A DNA stretch of 37,489 bases from Acidobacteriota bacterium (GTDB lineage: Bacteria > Acidobacteriota > Terriglobia > Versatilivoradales > Versatilivoraceae): the NCBI GenBank assembly GCA_028875575.1, contig JAPPDF010000071.1:1-37489 (forward strand), given 5' to 3'. The notes below the pieces were generated by a model. That model worked only from the letters and a program-made list of their open reading frames with translations, did not search any database and was not told where the DNA came from. Within the stretch, counting starts at the first letter, position 1. Each line of letters opens with the position of its first letter. Position numbers and translations under genes: made by a program. Positions 25,479 to 33,366 of this stretch are shown here, one piece after another.

Positions 25479-26432
25479 ATGACGAAGAGCGATGAGACCA
25501 AATCGAAGTATCAGGGAATTTTTGTCGCTGCCTGCACTCCCATGAACGATGACTATTCACTGGATCTTCCCAGGATCAGGACCTGCATCGAATATCTCGT
25601 CAGCGGAGGGTTGCGGACCGGAACGGCGGTGTATGTGGCCTTGGGAGCGGGCGGAGAGCAGATGCATCTGTCCACCGAGGAACGCAAGGCGGTTGCCGAG
25701 GCCGCCGTCGACGCTTCGGCCGGCCGGCTGCCTGTTTTCGTCGGAATCTCTCATCAGTCCACTCGAACTTCGGTGGAATTGGCCCGGCACGCCGAGAGAA
25801 TCGGGGCAGACGGATTGCAGGTCGAGCCGCCCTGGTATTTTGCCAGCACGGCCGATGACGCCTTTGAATATTTCTGCGCCATCAGTCAATCCGTGAGCCT
25901 GGGAATTACGGCCTACAATACCTTCTGGACCTGCGGCTTCGACATGGACCTGAGATTTGTGGAGCGACTGGCCGGGCTGGAAAACGTGGTGGGGCTGAAA
26001 TGGTCCAGCAGCAGTGACAGCGAGTTGGTGGCGGTGTTGTCCGCCTGTAAGGATCGGTTCAACATCGTCTGCAATTTTCACGGCGCCTTCGTGGCCTCGT
26101 CCTTTATCCTGGGTGCTCGGGGGTACGTGTCCCAAGCTGCCAACTTTATACCCAGGACCAACCTCAGAATCCTCCAGGCGCTGAGCGCCAGGGAATACGA
26201 GGAGGCGACTCATCTCTATATGGCGTCGGAAGAGGTGTACAATCGGGCTTTGGCTGAAGTGATCCGTGACGGGATCACGGGGGAGGGCAACTTTATCAAG
26301 GCCTGCATGCCGCTGGTCGGAATTCCCTGCGGTCCGGCCAGGTTGCCGTTGAGGCATCCGCCCTCCTGGTTTGTAGACCGGGTGCATGGGATGATCGATT
26401 CGGTGGGAGAACTGCGACAGGCTGCTTCCTGA
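25479..26432 (+). CDS. Dihydrodipicolinate synthase / N-acetylneuraminate lyase family protein
   Basis: This 317-residue TIM-barrel enzyme belongs to the class I aldolases that form a Schiff base between lysine and a 2-keto acid. The catalytic lysine is K174 (VVGLKWSSSSD), and the tyrosine that relays protons is Y146 (GITAYNTFW). The DapA-type GTAVYVALGAGGEQMHLSTEER replaces the usual GTTGE motif with GAGGEQ, so the substrate is probably not that of lysine biosynthesis. Plausible reactions are aldol cleavage or dehydration of 2-keto-3-deoxy sugar acids. It lies between the DUF4432 and small membrane-protein genes (gaps 63 and 64 nt). A second divergent paralogue is at 27451. Confidence 0.9.
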   Translation: MTKSDETKSKYQGIFVAACTPMNDDYSLDLPRIRTCIEYLVSGGLRTGTAVYVALGAGGEQMHLSTEERKAVAEAAVDASAGRLPVFVGISHQSTRTSVELARHAERIGADGLQVEPPWYFASTADDAFEYFCAISQSVSLGITAYNTFWTCGFDMDLRFVERLAGLENVVGLKWSSSSDSELVAVLSACKDRFNIVCNFHGAFVASSFILGARGYVSQAANFIPRTNLRILQALSAREYEEATHLYMASEEVYNRALAEVIRDGITGEGNFIKACMPLVGIPCGPARLPLRHPPSWFVDRVHGMIDSVGELRQAAS

Positions 26433-26496
26433 GCGAAAAACAGGTTGCTTCCCTTCGTCGCGAGTGCATGGTGCCGGCTAACGAAAAGGAGATGAA

Positions 26497-26892
26497 ATGG
26501 GGAAAAGGACAATCCTTGCCGTGGTGGCCGTATTCCTGGCCTGGTCCCTGCTGGACATTGTCATTCATCAGTTGATCCTCATGGGTGAATATGGGGCCAC
26601 GGCTGACCTTTGGCGGTCTCCGGATGAGATCATGATCGGGTTGATCTACGTGGTGACGCTGATTTCCGCGGTGGTGTTCGTCAGCATCTACAAGTTCCTG
26701 ATCTGCCGGAAGGATCTGGGCCGTGCCACTCAATACGGCCTGCTCTTCGGCGTGGCCATTGGAATCGGCATGGGTTACGGCAGCTATGCCGTGATGCCTT
26801 TGACTCACACGATTGCATTGGTCTGGTTCCTGGGCACCGTGGTGCAGGGGGGTGTGGCGGGCGCCCTGCTGGGACTGATCGTCAAGGAGTAG
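26497..26892 (+). CDS. Small four-helix integral membrane protein, unrecognised
   Basis: The 131-residue protein has four likely membrane helices at about 5-25, 46-68, 80-100 and 105-128, with glycine-rich turns (GVAIGIGMGYGSYAV, GTVVQGGVAGALLG) and few charges. I do not recognise the family with confidence; it resembles small unknown membrane proteins found across Acidobacteriota. A strong AAGGAG precedes the ATG at 26497 by 5 nt. It follows the DapA-family gene by 64 nt and is probably the last gene of that series. No transport motif is visible. Confidence 0.75.
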   Translation: MGKRTILAVVAVFLAWSLLDIVIHQLILMGEYGATADLWRSPDEIMIGLIYVVTLISAVVFVSIYKFLICRKDLGRATQYGLLFGVAIGIGMGYGSYAVMPLTHTIALVWFLGTVVQGGVAGALLGLIVKE

Positions 26893-26982
26893 GCTGTTTT
26901 GCCTATAGGCATTGCAGAACCTTCCCCAACGGTAGCGCCATACGACGTGATGGCTCAAATGGGATGAATCAGGGGGGGTGGA

Positions 26983-27235
26983 ACTAGCCCGCATTTCTCA
27001 CCAGGCCGCTGGAGGCATTACAAGAAGTAGATTATCTTCAGCACCTTGATTGGCTCAATGTCAAGGGCTTGCGCATCACAGACGGCGCTGGGCATGCCCT
27101 GGCTTGTCCTTTTCCCTTCAGCGCGCACATGCTCCCTCGACCGTAGTGACCGCTACGCTCTTCGGTCGCGAGCACGCGCTGAAGGGAAAAATCCTGCGCC
27201 ATGATCATGCCCCCTGGTGAGAAATGCGGGCTAGT
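26983..27235. repeat. MITE-like palindromic element, family AB, copy B
   Basis: This 253-bp element is bounded by perfect 23-bp inverted repeats (26983-27005 and 27213-27235, core TAGCCCGCATTTCTCACC). A second perfect inverted pair of 16 bp lies inside: TTTTCCCTTCAGCGCG (27110-27125) facing 27175-27190. Between these is a hairpin with CGACCGTAG and CGCTACG arms. TA at each end may be the target duplication. The rest of the 26893-27450 gap contains a GCCTATAGGC palindrome (26901-26910) and repeats of a GGGYGAAACAGGG motif, but no gene. Confidence 0.75.
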
Positions 27236-27390
27236 GATTAGCTCCGTCCCAGCCCTGCCGTGCGAAACATACGCGGAACATACAGGGTGAAACAGGGTGT
27301 TTTAGGCAGGACGCTTAACGTGTCGATTGAATAACTTTCCACTCTCGACTAGCCACTATTCACTTTTCGCCCAACCGCGCCGCCGTCCCA

Positions 27391-27434
27391 TACGACGGGG
27401 CAGCTCACATGGGGCGAAACAGGGGTGTTCCAAA
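27391..27434 (+). repeat. GGGCGAAACAG repeat, copy 1
   Basis: GGGCGAAACAGGGGTGTTCC at 27412-27431 lies in a segment matching the minus strand of the window's right edge (37436-37475) at roughly 32 of 40 positions, with 21 of 23 across the core. A shorter relative, GGGTGAAACAGGGTGTTTTA, lies at 27285-27304. It sits in the leader of the next gene. Confidence 0.45.
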
Positions 27435-27450
27435 CAAGAAAGAGACGACC

Positions 27451-28368
27451 ATGGATGCTCTCAAGCAGGAGATTCGAAACAGTCTGACCGGTCCGGTAGC
27501 TTCCATCCGGACCCCTTTTCTGCGGGATGGCCAAGTCGACTACGCCGGCCTGCGGCGCTATGTGGATTTTTCCATCCAGGCAGGCAGCCCGACCATGCTG
27601 CTGACCTGGGGGGACAGCCTGTATACCCTCCTGACCGATGACGATATCGCCGAAGTGACCCGGGTCGTCTGCGAGCAGACGGCAGGCCGGGCCATGGTGG
27701 TGGCGGCCGAAAGGAACTGGGGAACACCCAAGCTGGTGGAATTCGCCCGCTACGCCAGGGAGACCGGGGCCGGCGTCCTGATGGTGATGCCGCCCGACTG
27801 GGCCGGATCCTGCACCACCTCCACGCTGGTGGACCACTACGCGGCTGCTGCAGCCGAGCTGCCGGTAATGATCATCACGGCCACCTTCGTGCCTCGGGGA
27901 GAGGCCTTTGGCCTGGAGACGCTCAAACGGGTTCGGGACGAGGTGCCGGGAGTGGTGGCCATCAAGGACGACTGGTGCGGTGAGTTCGGCCGGAAGATGG
28001 CGCTGCTGGTCCACGACCACTGGGCCGTCTTTTCCGGCGGGCAGAAGCAGAATCACCTGAACCTTCATCCCTTCGGCTGTGACGGATACCTTTCAACCTT
28101 CATCACCTTCAAGCCCGAGGTGTCCCACGACTATTGGAAAGCCATCCAGACGGACGACATGGCCAAGGCCGTCGAAATCATCCGGAACTTCGATCTGCCC
28201 CTGTTCGAGTTCATCATGGCGCGGCAGGGAGCCTTTGACGCCTGGTTTCACGGGATGTACGAGCACTACGGCCTCTGCGGGCGCTGGAGAAGACCTCCCT
28301 ACTACAGTCTCAGCGACGCCGAGATGGAGCAGTTGGGAGACTTCCTCAAGAAACAGCGATTGCTGTGA
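27451..28368 (+). CDS. Divergent dihydrodipicolinate synthase family protein
   Basis: This 305-residue TIM-barrel protein is homologous to the DapA/KDG aldolase class. The Schiff-base lysine is K172 (VVAIKDDWCGEF). The tyrosine normally found in the -Y-N-x-P- segment is not evident: the matching strand reads MIITATFVPRGEAF, and Phe occurs instead. The ligand motif GTTGE is also changed (LLTWGDSLYTL). So it may use a different acid catalyst or be a non-aldolase member. The ATG at 27451 is used because AAAGAGA lies upstream and the family starts here (DALKQEIRNSLTGPVASIRTP); translation from 27409 has no ribosome-binding site. The gene converges on the 2-hydroxyacid dehydrogenase with a 51-nt gap. 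Confidence 0.85.
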   Translation: MDALKQEIRNSLTGPVASIRTPFLRDGQVDYAGLRRYVDFSIQAGSPTMLLTWGDSLYTLLTDDDIAEVTRVVCEQTAGRAMVVAAERNWGTPKLVEFARYARETGAGVLMVMPPDWAGSCTTSTLVDHYAAAAAELPVMIITATFVPRGEAFGLETLKRVRDEVPGVVAIKDDWCGEFGRKMALLVHDHWAVFSGGQKQNHLNLHPFGCDGYLSTFITFKPEVSHDYWKAIQTDDMAKAVEIIRNFDLPLFEFIMARQGAFDAWFHGMYEHYGLCGRWRRPPYYSLSDAEMEQLGDFLKKQRLL

Positions 28369-28419
28369 CGGGGTGAGGGGCAGGGTCGGTGCGGGTAATC
28401 TTGCTTGCGGGACAGGACA

Positions 28420-29394
28420 CTAATAGCCTGCCGACTTGTCCACCAGTCCCAGCAGGGATTGGCCCTGGCAGTAGCGCTGCAGGTTCTCGCAAAACAGCTC
28501 CACGCAACGCTGGTATTCCTCGCGTGTGACGACGCGGTGGAATGACATCAGCAGGTTTTCGACCTCCCACAGCGCCGAATCGGGAGCCGGCACATCCAGT
28601 TGCAGGGCGGCTCCGGCGATGCGCCTTTCCACCAGAGCCCGCCGAACGGCTTCCAGGTCGTAAAGCGCCGGCCTCCCGGAAACATCGATGAAGCAGGCGC
28701 TGTCTCTCATCGTCCCCAGCTCCCGCTCGCCGATCACTCCCCTGGTCTCGGGGGTGAGCGGAAGGCTCAGAACCACGAAATCCGAGTCTGTCAGCAGCTC
28801 GTCCATTTGAGTCGGGCCCAGCAACCGGTCCACGGTTTGCGGAGGGGTTCGCCGCGTTCTGGCCATTGCGATCACGCGCATGCCGAAACCCTTGGCCACC
28901 CGGGCGATTTCCGATCCCATCACGCCCAGACCCAGAATGCCGACTGTCCTGCCCTTCAGCTCGGTGGGCCATTGGCCTCGAGAGCGCAGGGTTCCCGGAA
29001 CCGACCATTCCCACTCCCGGTCCGGTCTGTGCCTCAAATCGACATGCAGTCGGCGGCTGAATGCCAGCATCATTCCCAAGGCGTACTCGGCCCCGGTCGA
29101 ATCGAAGCAGGGCTTGGAGCAGGTCAGGGTAATGGGACTCTCCACCATTTGCGGAAACATGTAGCCTTCCACTCCGCCCGAGCCCGCGTGGACCCAGCGG
29201 AGTTTCTTGGCCACCCGCAGGAGTCCGGCGTCGAAAGCCCCCACAAAGGCTACCTCGGCCTGGGCGAAGGCCTCCATCAGAAAGTCGCGGTCCTCGCCGG
29301 CAACCACCCGGACGCCGTCCACGCAGCTTTCGATTTGCTCCAAGCCCCGGGGGAGCCAACTGACCACCGCCAGGAAAGGGGGGTTTCCCGCCAA
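28420..29394 (-). CDS. Divergent D-2-hydroxyacid dehydrogenase-like protein
   Basis: The 324-residue protein has the NAD-binding loop G155-L-G-V-M-G160 and the superfamily shape, but catalytic residues are altered. R241 is kept (DVSGRPALYD), and H286 is possible (LLMSFHRVV), but the segment that normally carries the catalytic Glu (DVFEEEPLP-type) is shortened to DVPAPDSALW, so the Glu is absent. The TTG at 29394 has AAGGAG 6 nt upstream, formed by the last codons of the upstream enolase gene, so the genes are coupled. The TAG stop is followed by TGTCCTGTCCC. Its role may be a non-standard reductase or a binding protein. It is the last gene of a three-gene minus-strand operon with the enolase and isomerase genes. 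Confidence 0.85.
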   Translation of the reverse strand: MAGNPPFLAVVSWLPRGLEQIESCVDGVRVVAGEDRDFLMEAFAQAEVAFVGAFDAGLLRVAKKLRWVHAGSGGVEGYMFPQMVESPITLTCSKPCFDSTGAEYALGMMLAFSRRLHVDLRHRPDREWEWSVPGTLRSRGQWPTELKGRTVGILGLGVMGSEIARVAKGFGMRVIAMARTRRTPPQTVDRLLGPTQMDELLTDSDFVVLSLPLTPETRGVIGERELGTMRDSACFIDVSGRPALYDLEAVRRALVERRIAGAALQLDVPAPDSALWEVENLLMSFHRVVTREEYQRCVELFCENLQRYCQGQSLLGLVDKSAGY

Positions 29395-29395
29395 A

Positions 29396-30583
29396 TCATT
29401 CTCCTTGTGCCGCCAGCTTTTCCATCCGCGAAAGCGCTTCCGGGACGTAGTTGCCCAATCCCAGGCCCGGACTTTCCGGAAGTTGGAGGTAACCGTCGCT
29501 CAGCTTCAGGGGCCATTCAATAATTTCCTCGTGGGCCATCCTGGTGATCAGGTGAGCCGACGTCGACTTTTCCCGCAGGGCCTCCCAGCCGGGATATTCC
29601 ACCATGGCTCCGTTGGTCACGGTGGAGAGAATCTGGAGGTGTGCGGCCACCACCGTGGCCGACCAGGGGCTGTGGGGGACACAGAGCAGGCCGGCTTCCT
29701 CGGCCCGCCGGGCGACGTAGTGACACTGGGTAATCCCCATCTGGGCGGCGTCGGGCTGGACGACGTCCAGCGCCCTGTGGTCGATGTAGTGCCGGAACTC
29801 ATGGGTGGTGCCGAGACTTTCCCCGGAAGCGATCTTGACCTCGACGGCCCGGGTCAGCGCAGCGTAGCCGTCCACGTCGAATGGGGGCATGGGCTCCTCC
29901 AGGAAGTAGAGGTCGAAGGCTTCCAGAAAGCGGATGGCTCGAATGGCTTCCTTGACGTTCCAGCCGGGGGTCCAATAGGCCGGACAGCCGAAGTCGAGCA
30001 TCAGGCGGGTCTCCGGCCCGATGGCCTGGCGGATGGCGGCCAGCCTCTCTTCATCCTCGGTGCGGAAGTGGTTGCCCCATCCGAACTTGACGGCCCGGAA
30101 CCCCCGCCGGACAAGGGACGCGCTTTCCGCTGCCAACTGTTCGGGGGACTTCAGCCGGGGAGGGCCCTTACCGTCCAGGGAGTCGGGATCGAAGGCCGTG
30201 CCGCTGGCATAGGCCATGACCCGGCTCTGCACCGTTCCTCCCAGCAGCTTGCAGACCGGTTGGTTCAGGGCCTTACCGGCCAGATCCCAAAGAGCCATGT
30301 CGACGGCGCCCATGGCGTTGACGGCCATGCCACCCTCGCCGCCGCGCCCCCTGAGTGCCTGCCAGTCCCGGAACATGCGCACCCAGTGGCGGCCGGGTTC
30401 CAGCGGATCCCGGCCAAGCAGAAAACGGCTCAAGCCTCCCTGGCGGTCCAGCACGATGGGCCCGATAATCCAGGAGGGGGAGCCGGTGACGCCGATTCCG
30501 ATCAGGCCTTCGTCGGTGTCCACCTCGACGAAGGTCAAGCTGGAAAGGCGGCCGCCACGGACACGGATGTCGGTAATCTTCAT
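29396..30583 (-). CDS. Enolase-superfamily (mandelate racemase/muconate lactonizing type) dehydratase-like
   Basis: The 395-residue protein has the N-terminal capping domain and C-terminal barrel of the enolase superfamily. These enzymes abstract the proton next to a carboxylate, and in this subgroup usually dehydrate sugar acids. Metal ligands are D197 (LMLDFG), E229/E230 (YFLEEPMPP) and E255 (ASGESLG). The general base lysine is K166 in VKFGW; the usual second lysine of the KxK motif is Gly. H304 (VPHSPWS) is the likely partner. The same VKFGW motif occurs in the paralogue at 34156. The ATG directly follows the TAA of the isomerase gene with no gap, indicating one transcript. The exact sugar acid cannot be inferred. 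Confidence 0.9.
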   Translation of the reverse strand: MKITDIRVRGGRLSSLTFVEVDTDEGLIGIGVTGSPSWIIGPIVLDRQGGLSRFLLGRDPLEPGRHWVRMFRDWQALRGRGGEGGMAVNAMGAVDMALWDLAGKALNQPVCKLLGGTVQSRVMAYASGTAFDPDSLDGKGPPRLKSPEQLAAESASLVRRGFRAVKFGWGNHFRTEDEERLAAIRQAIGPETRLMLDFGCPAYWTPGWNVKEAIRAIRFLEAFDLYFLEEPMPPFDVDGYAALTRAVEVKIASGESLGTTHEFRHYIDHRALDVVQPDAAQMGITQCHYVARRAEEAGLLCVPHSPWSATVVAAHLQILSTVTNGAMVEYPGWEALREKSTSAHLITRMAHEEIIEWPLKLSDGYLQLPESPGLGLGNYVPEALSRMEKLAAQGE

Positions 30584-31426
30584 TTACAGGCCCCAGGAGC
30601 GTGCCACCTGGCGGGTCATGTGCGCTAACTGGTCAGGAGTTTCCCCTTGTGTTCCCCGGGCGACTTCAAAGGTCCAGGGACCGGGATATCCGACCGAGGC
30701 CAGCGCCTTGCGGATGGCCGACCAGTCCAGCCCTCCCTGGGTTGGGACCCAGTGGTTGTCGTTGGGTTCGTCGTAGTCGACGTCCTGCAGGTGGGTTCCC
30801 CGGAGTCGGGACCCGGCGAGCTCGATCTCCCGCGAGGGATCCCGCTTCATGGTCCAGGCGTGTCCGGTATCGATCACCAGCCCCAGCTGCTCCTCGGGGT
30901 AACTGTCAACCAGGGGCCGCAATTCCTGCATGCCGAGGTAGGGATAGCCGCAGGAGTAGGGCAGGTTTTCCAGCAGCATGCGGACACCCTCGCTCTCGGC
31001 GACCGGAACCAGTCGATCCAGGGACCTTGGAACCGCGTCGGCGATGCGTCTGGCCACTTCGGGATCATCGCCCTCGGGAACGAAAATAGGGTTGGGAACC
31101 GGATGAATAATGACCTCGGTGGCCTCCAGCGCGGCGGCCAGGCGAAGGTAGCTGGCCAATATCTCGACCACTTCCAGGCGCCAGTTCTCCTCGGGGGCTC
31201 CCAGGACGTTACGGGTCAATGGAGCATGAACCGTTCTGGCCCGAAGCCCTCGGGCCGCCAGACGGGTTCGAAAGTCCGCCAAGGCCTTGCCGGTGGGAGG
31301 GACTGCCAGGTGAGGCTCTTGCCCCAAGACTTCGGTTTGGGTGAACCCCGCGGCGGCGACCCCGTCCAGGGCAGCCTCCACGTCCCGGTCTCTAAACCCT
31401 ACTGTGCTATAGCTGATGTTGCTCAT
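30584..31426 (-). CDS. Sugar phosphate isomerase/epimerase (xylose isomerase-like TIM barrel)
   Basis: The 280-residue protein is a xylose-isomerase-like TIM barrel of the IolE/hydroxypyruvate isomerase type. Metal-binding candidates are E153 (LLENLPYS), D186 and H189 (VIDTGHAW), H212 (GTHLQDVD) and E254 (WTFEVARG), matching the Glu-Asp/His-His-Glu layout. The family isomerises or epimerises sugars or dehydrates inositols. The start at 31426 matches the family N-terminus (MSNISYSTVGFRDRD). It is the first gene of the minus-strand operon with the enolase (no gap) and the dehydrogenase-like gene (overlapping signals). The operon's promoter is probably the -10 TATAAT at 31480-31485. Confidence 0.88.
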   Translation of the reverse strand: MSNISYSTVGFRDRDVEAALDGVAAAGFTQTEVLGQEPHLAVPPTGKALADFRTRLAARGLRARTVHAPLTRNVLGAPEENWRLEVVEILASYLRLAAALEATEVIIHPVPNPIFVPEGDDPEVARRIADAVPRSLDRLVPVAESEGVRMLLENLPYSCGYPYLGMQELRPLVDSYPEEQLGLVIDTGHAWTMKRDPSREIELAGSRLRGTHLQDVDYDEPNDNHWVPTQGGLDWSAIRKALASVGYPGPWTFEVARGTQGETPDQLAHMTRQVARSWGL

Positions 31427-31479
31427 TGGCCGTGCCCTCGATGTCCGTTGGAGTGTCCTCTGTCAAAGTCAAGTGCACC

Positions 31480-31542
31480 ATTATACCGACACCGCCCCAC
31501 ATTTCTCACCGGGCTTGATGACCATCCGGAAACGAATATAAT
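31480..31542. promoter_or_regulatory. Divergent promoter region with two -10 hexamers
   Basis: TATAAT occurs on the minus strand at 31480-31485, facing the isomerase operon, and on the plus strand at 31537-31542, facing the PQQ gene. The plus -10 has TTGATG 16 nt upstream (31515-31520). The minus one lacks a convincing -35. Between them lies CCCACATTTCTCACCGGG (31496-31513), close to the end sequence of the AB repeat family. Confidence 0.4.
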
Positions 31543-31637
31543 CATCCTTTCGTTTCGGTCGGGCCGGGGAGGTTGACTCCAATACCGGTTTGGGGTTTGG
31601 GTCAGTCCGTTTCCGATACCGGCCATGGAGGTCCAAC

Positions 31638-33083
31638 GTGAAAACAATTTTGCGCCTGTCGGTGGCCTTGCTTTGCTGCGCGGTTGAATTCGCGCAATCG
31701 GATTCGTGGCCCCAGTTTCGCGGTCCCAATGCTTCCGGCGTGGCCTCGGGATCCCACAAGCTGCCCGCCTCCATTGGACCCGATCGAAACCTCCTCTGGA
31801 GGGTTCCCCTCCCACCGGGGCACTCTTCCCCGGTGGTCCACGGCGATCGCGTCTTTGTCACGGGAGTCGAGGGTGAATCGCTCCTTACCCTGGGATTGCA
31901 CCGGGATACCGGGGAGGTGCTGTGGAAGGTCGAAGCGGAGTACGGAAAGCTGGAGGAGATTCACCGTGACGGAAGCCACGCCCAGTCCAGCCCGGCCACG
32001 GACGGGGAGCGGATCGTCAGCTTCTTTGGGTCGGGGGGCCTCTTTTGCTACGACAGGAACGGCAAGTTATTGTGGCGGCGCCCGATGGGTCCTTTCAAAA
32101 ATGGATTCGGCGCCGCCAGTTCGCCCATCATCGTGGGTGACCGCGTGGTGTTGAACCAGGATCATGACGTCGACTCGTTTCTCATGGCCCTGGATAAGAG
32201 CAGCGGCAAGACGCTCTGGAAGACCGGACGCCCGGAGTTTCCCCGGGGGTTTTCGACCCCGGTGAGTCTGAAGGTGAACGGAAGGAAACAGATCGTGGTT
32301 TCCGGGACCCTGCGAATCGCGGCATACGATCCGGATACCGGGAAAGAGATATGGACCGTACGAGGCCTCTCCCGCATCGTCAACACCACGCCGGTGATCG
32401 GCGAGGGAGGCGTTGTCTTCAGCGCCACCTGGTCCCCGGGAGCCGATCCGGGAGAACGGGAAAAACTCCAACCCTTCTCGGAGGTTGTCAGTCAATTGGA
32501 CCGAAACCGGAACGGTCTCCTGGAATTTGAAGAGTTGCCGGAGGGATCGCTCAAGGCGCGCTTCAACCAGTTCGACCGGGACAAGGACGACCGGCTCACC
32601 AAGGCCGAATACGATGGGATGAAGCACATTTTCGAGACGGTGCAGAATGTGGCTCTGGCCATCCGTCCGGGCGGGTCCGGCGACGTCACAAAGTCCCATG
32701 TGCTTTGGCGGCAGGACCGCTACCTGCCCTATGTCCCCTCTCCTATCCACTACAGGGGTTACCTTTTCTGGGTGAAGCGGGGGGGCATCGTGGCCAGCCT
32801 GGACCCGGAATCGGGGAAGACCCTGAAGGTGGGTCGTGTTGCCGGGCAATCCCGGTATTTCAGTTCTCCGGTTGCGGGAGACGGCAAGATTTACCTGCTC
32901 AGCGAGAAGGGCGAGTTGAGCGTGATCAGCGCCGAGCCCCAATGGCGGCAGTTGTCCCAGGCCGATTTACAGGAGGAAGCCTACGCCACGCCTGCCATTT
33001 CCGGGGGGCGCATCTACCTGCGGACCAGCCGGCACCTCTACTGTTTCGGCCTGCCGGCGGGTGTGGCAGGCGTTCAACGCTAG
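31638..33083 (+). CDS. Exported PQQ-like beta-propeller protein with EF-hand pair
   Basis: The 481-residue protein has a signal peptide (MKTILRLSVALLCCAVEFAQ), then WPQFRGPNASG, the usual opening of the PQQ-like propellers common in Planctomycetota and Acidobacteriota. Repeated blades show tryptophan motifs (GEVLWKVEAE, GKLLWRRPMG, GKTLWKTGRP, GKEIWTVRGL). Two EF-hands interrupt the propeller near residues 288-299 (DRNRNGLLEFEE) and 313-324 (DRDKDDRLTKAE), so calcium binding is likely. These proteins are mostly binding proteins; cofactor binding or enzyme activity is not shown. The GTG start at 31638 has GGAGG 6 nt upstream; an upstream in-frame start at 31590 would put charged residues before the signal peptide. 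The stop codon is the first triplet of a MITE-like element. Confidence 0.88.
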   Translation: MKTILRLSVALLCCAVEFAQSDSWPQFRGPNASGVASGSHKLPASIGPDRNLLWRVPLPPGHSSPVVHGDRVFVTGVEGESLLTLGLHRDTGEVLWKVEAEYGKLEEIHRDGSHAQSSPATDGERIVSFFGSGGLFCYDRNGKLLWRRPMGPFKNGFGAASSPIIVGDRVVLNQDHDVDSFLMALDKSSGKTLWKTGRPEFPRGFSTPVSLKVNGRKQIVVSGTLRIAAYDPDTGKEIWTVRGLSRIVNTTPVIGEGGVVFSATWSPGADPGEREKLQPFSEVVSQLDRNRNGLLEFEELPEGSLKARFNQFDRDKDDRLTKAEYDGMKHIFETVQNVALAIRPGGSGDVTKSHVLWRQDRYLPYVPSPIHYRGYLFWVKRGGIVASLDPESGKTLKVGRVAGQSRYFSSPVAGDGKIYLLSEKGELSVISAEPQWRQLSQADLQEEAYATPAISGGRIYLRTSRHLYCFGLPAGVAGVQR

Positions 33084-33352
33084 TGTCCTGTAACAGAAAT
33101 AGGGTTGCCATCTCCGATAGAGGTTCCACCGGGGAACAGTCGCTAGGAGAGACCCGTCTCGTTTCAGCCAACAGGTGCCGTTGCGCTTTCCATCCCCGGA
33201 ACCTCCATCGGCCCTTCGGGTTCGGGCGGAACGGCGCCGTCTTCGTCGTCGCTCCTCCTCGCAATGAATAGCATTCGCTCGTCGTCGCTCCTAGAATCCG
33301 GTGCCGTTGCGCTCCGAAACATGGCAACCCTATTTCTGTTACAGAACACTAG
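33081..33352. mobile_element. TA-flanked MITE-like element at a stop codon
   Basis: Positions 33080-33111 and 33321-33352 are inverted repeats matching at 31 of 32 bases (TAGTGTCCTGTAACAGAAAT on the left). TA is present at both outer ends, as expected for the TA target duplication of IS630/Tc1-type insertions. The inside has direct repeats (GGTGCCGTTGCGCT at ~33175 and ~33299) and no transposase. The left end starts at the TAG stop of the PQQ/EF-hand gene. This is non-autonomous; an outside transposase is inferred. Confidence 0.75.
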
Positions 33353-33366
33353 TTGAAAGGAAACCC

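Noticed and set aside
29207-30628. Plus-strand frame of 473 codons opposite the enolase-type gene
   Set aside because: The minus-strand frame has enolase-superfamily metal ligands and coupled neighbours; the plus frame does not.
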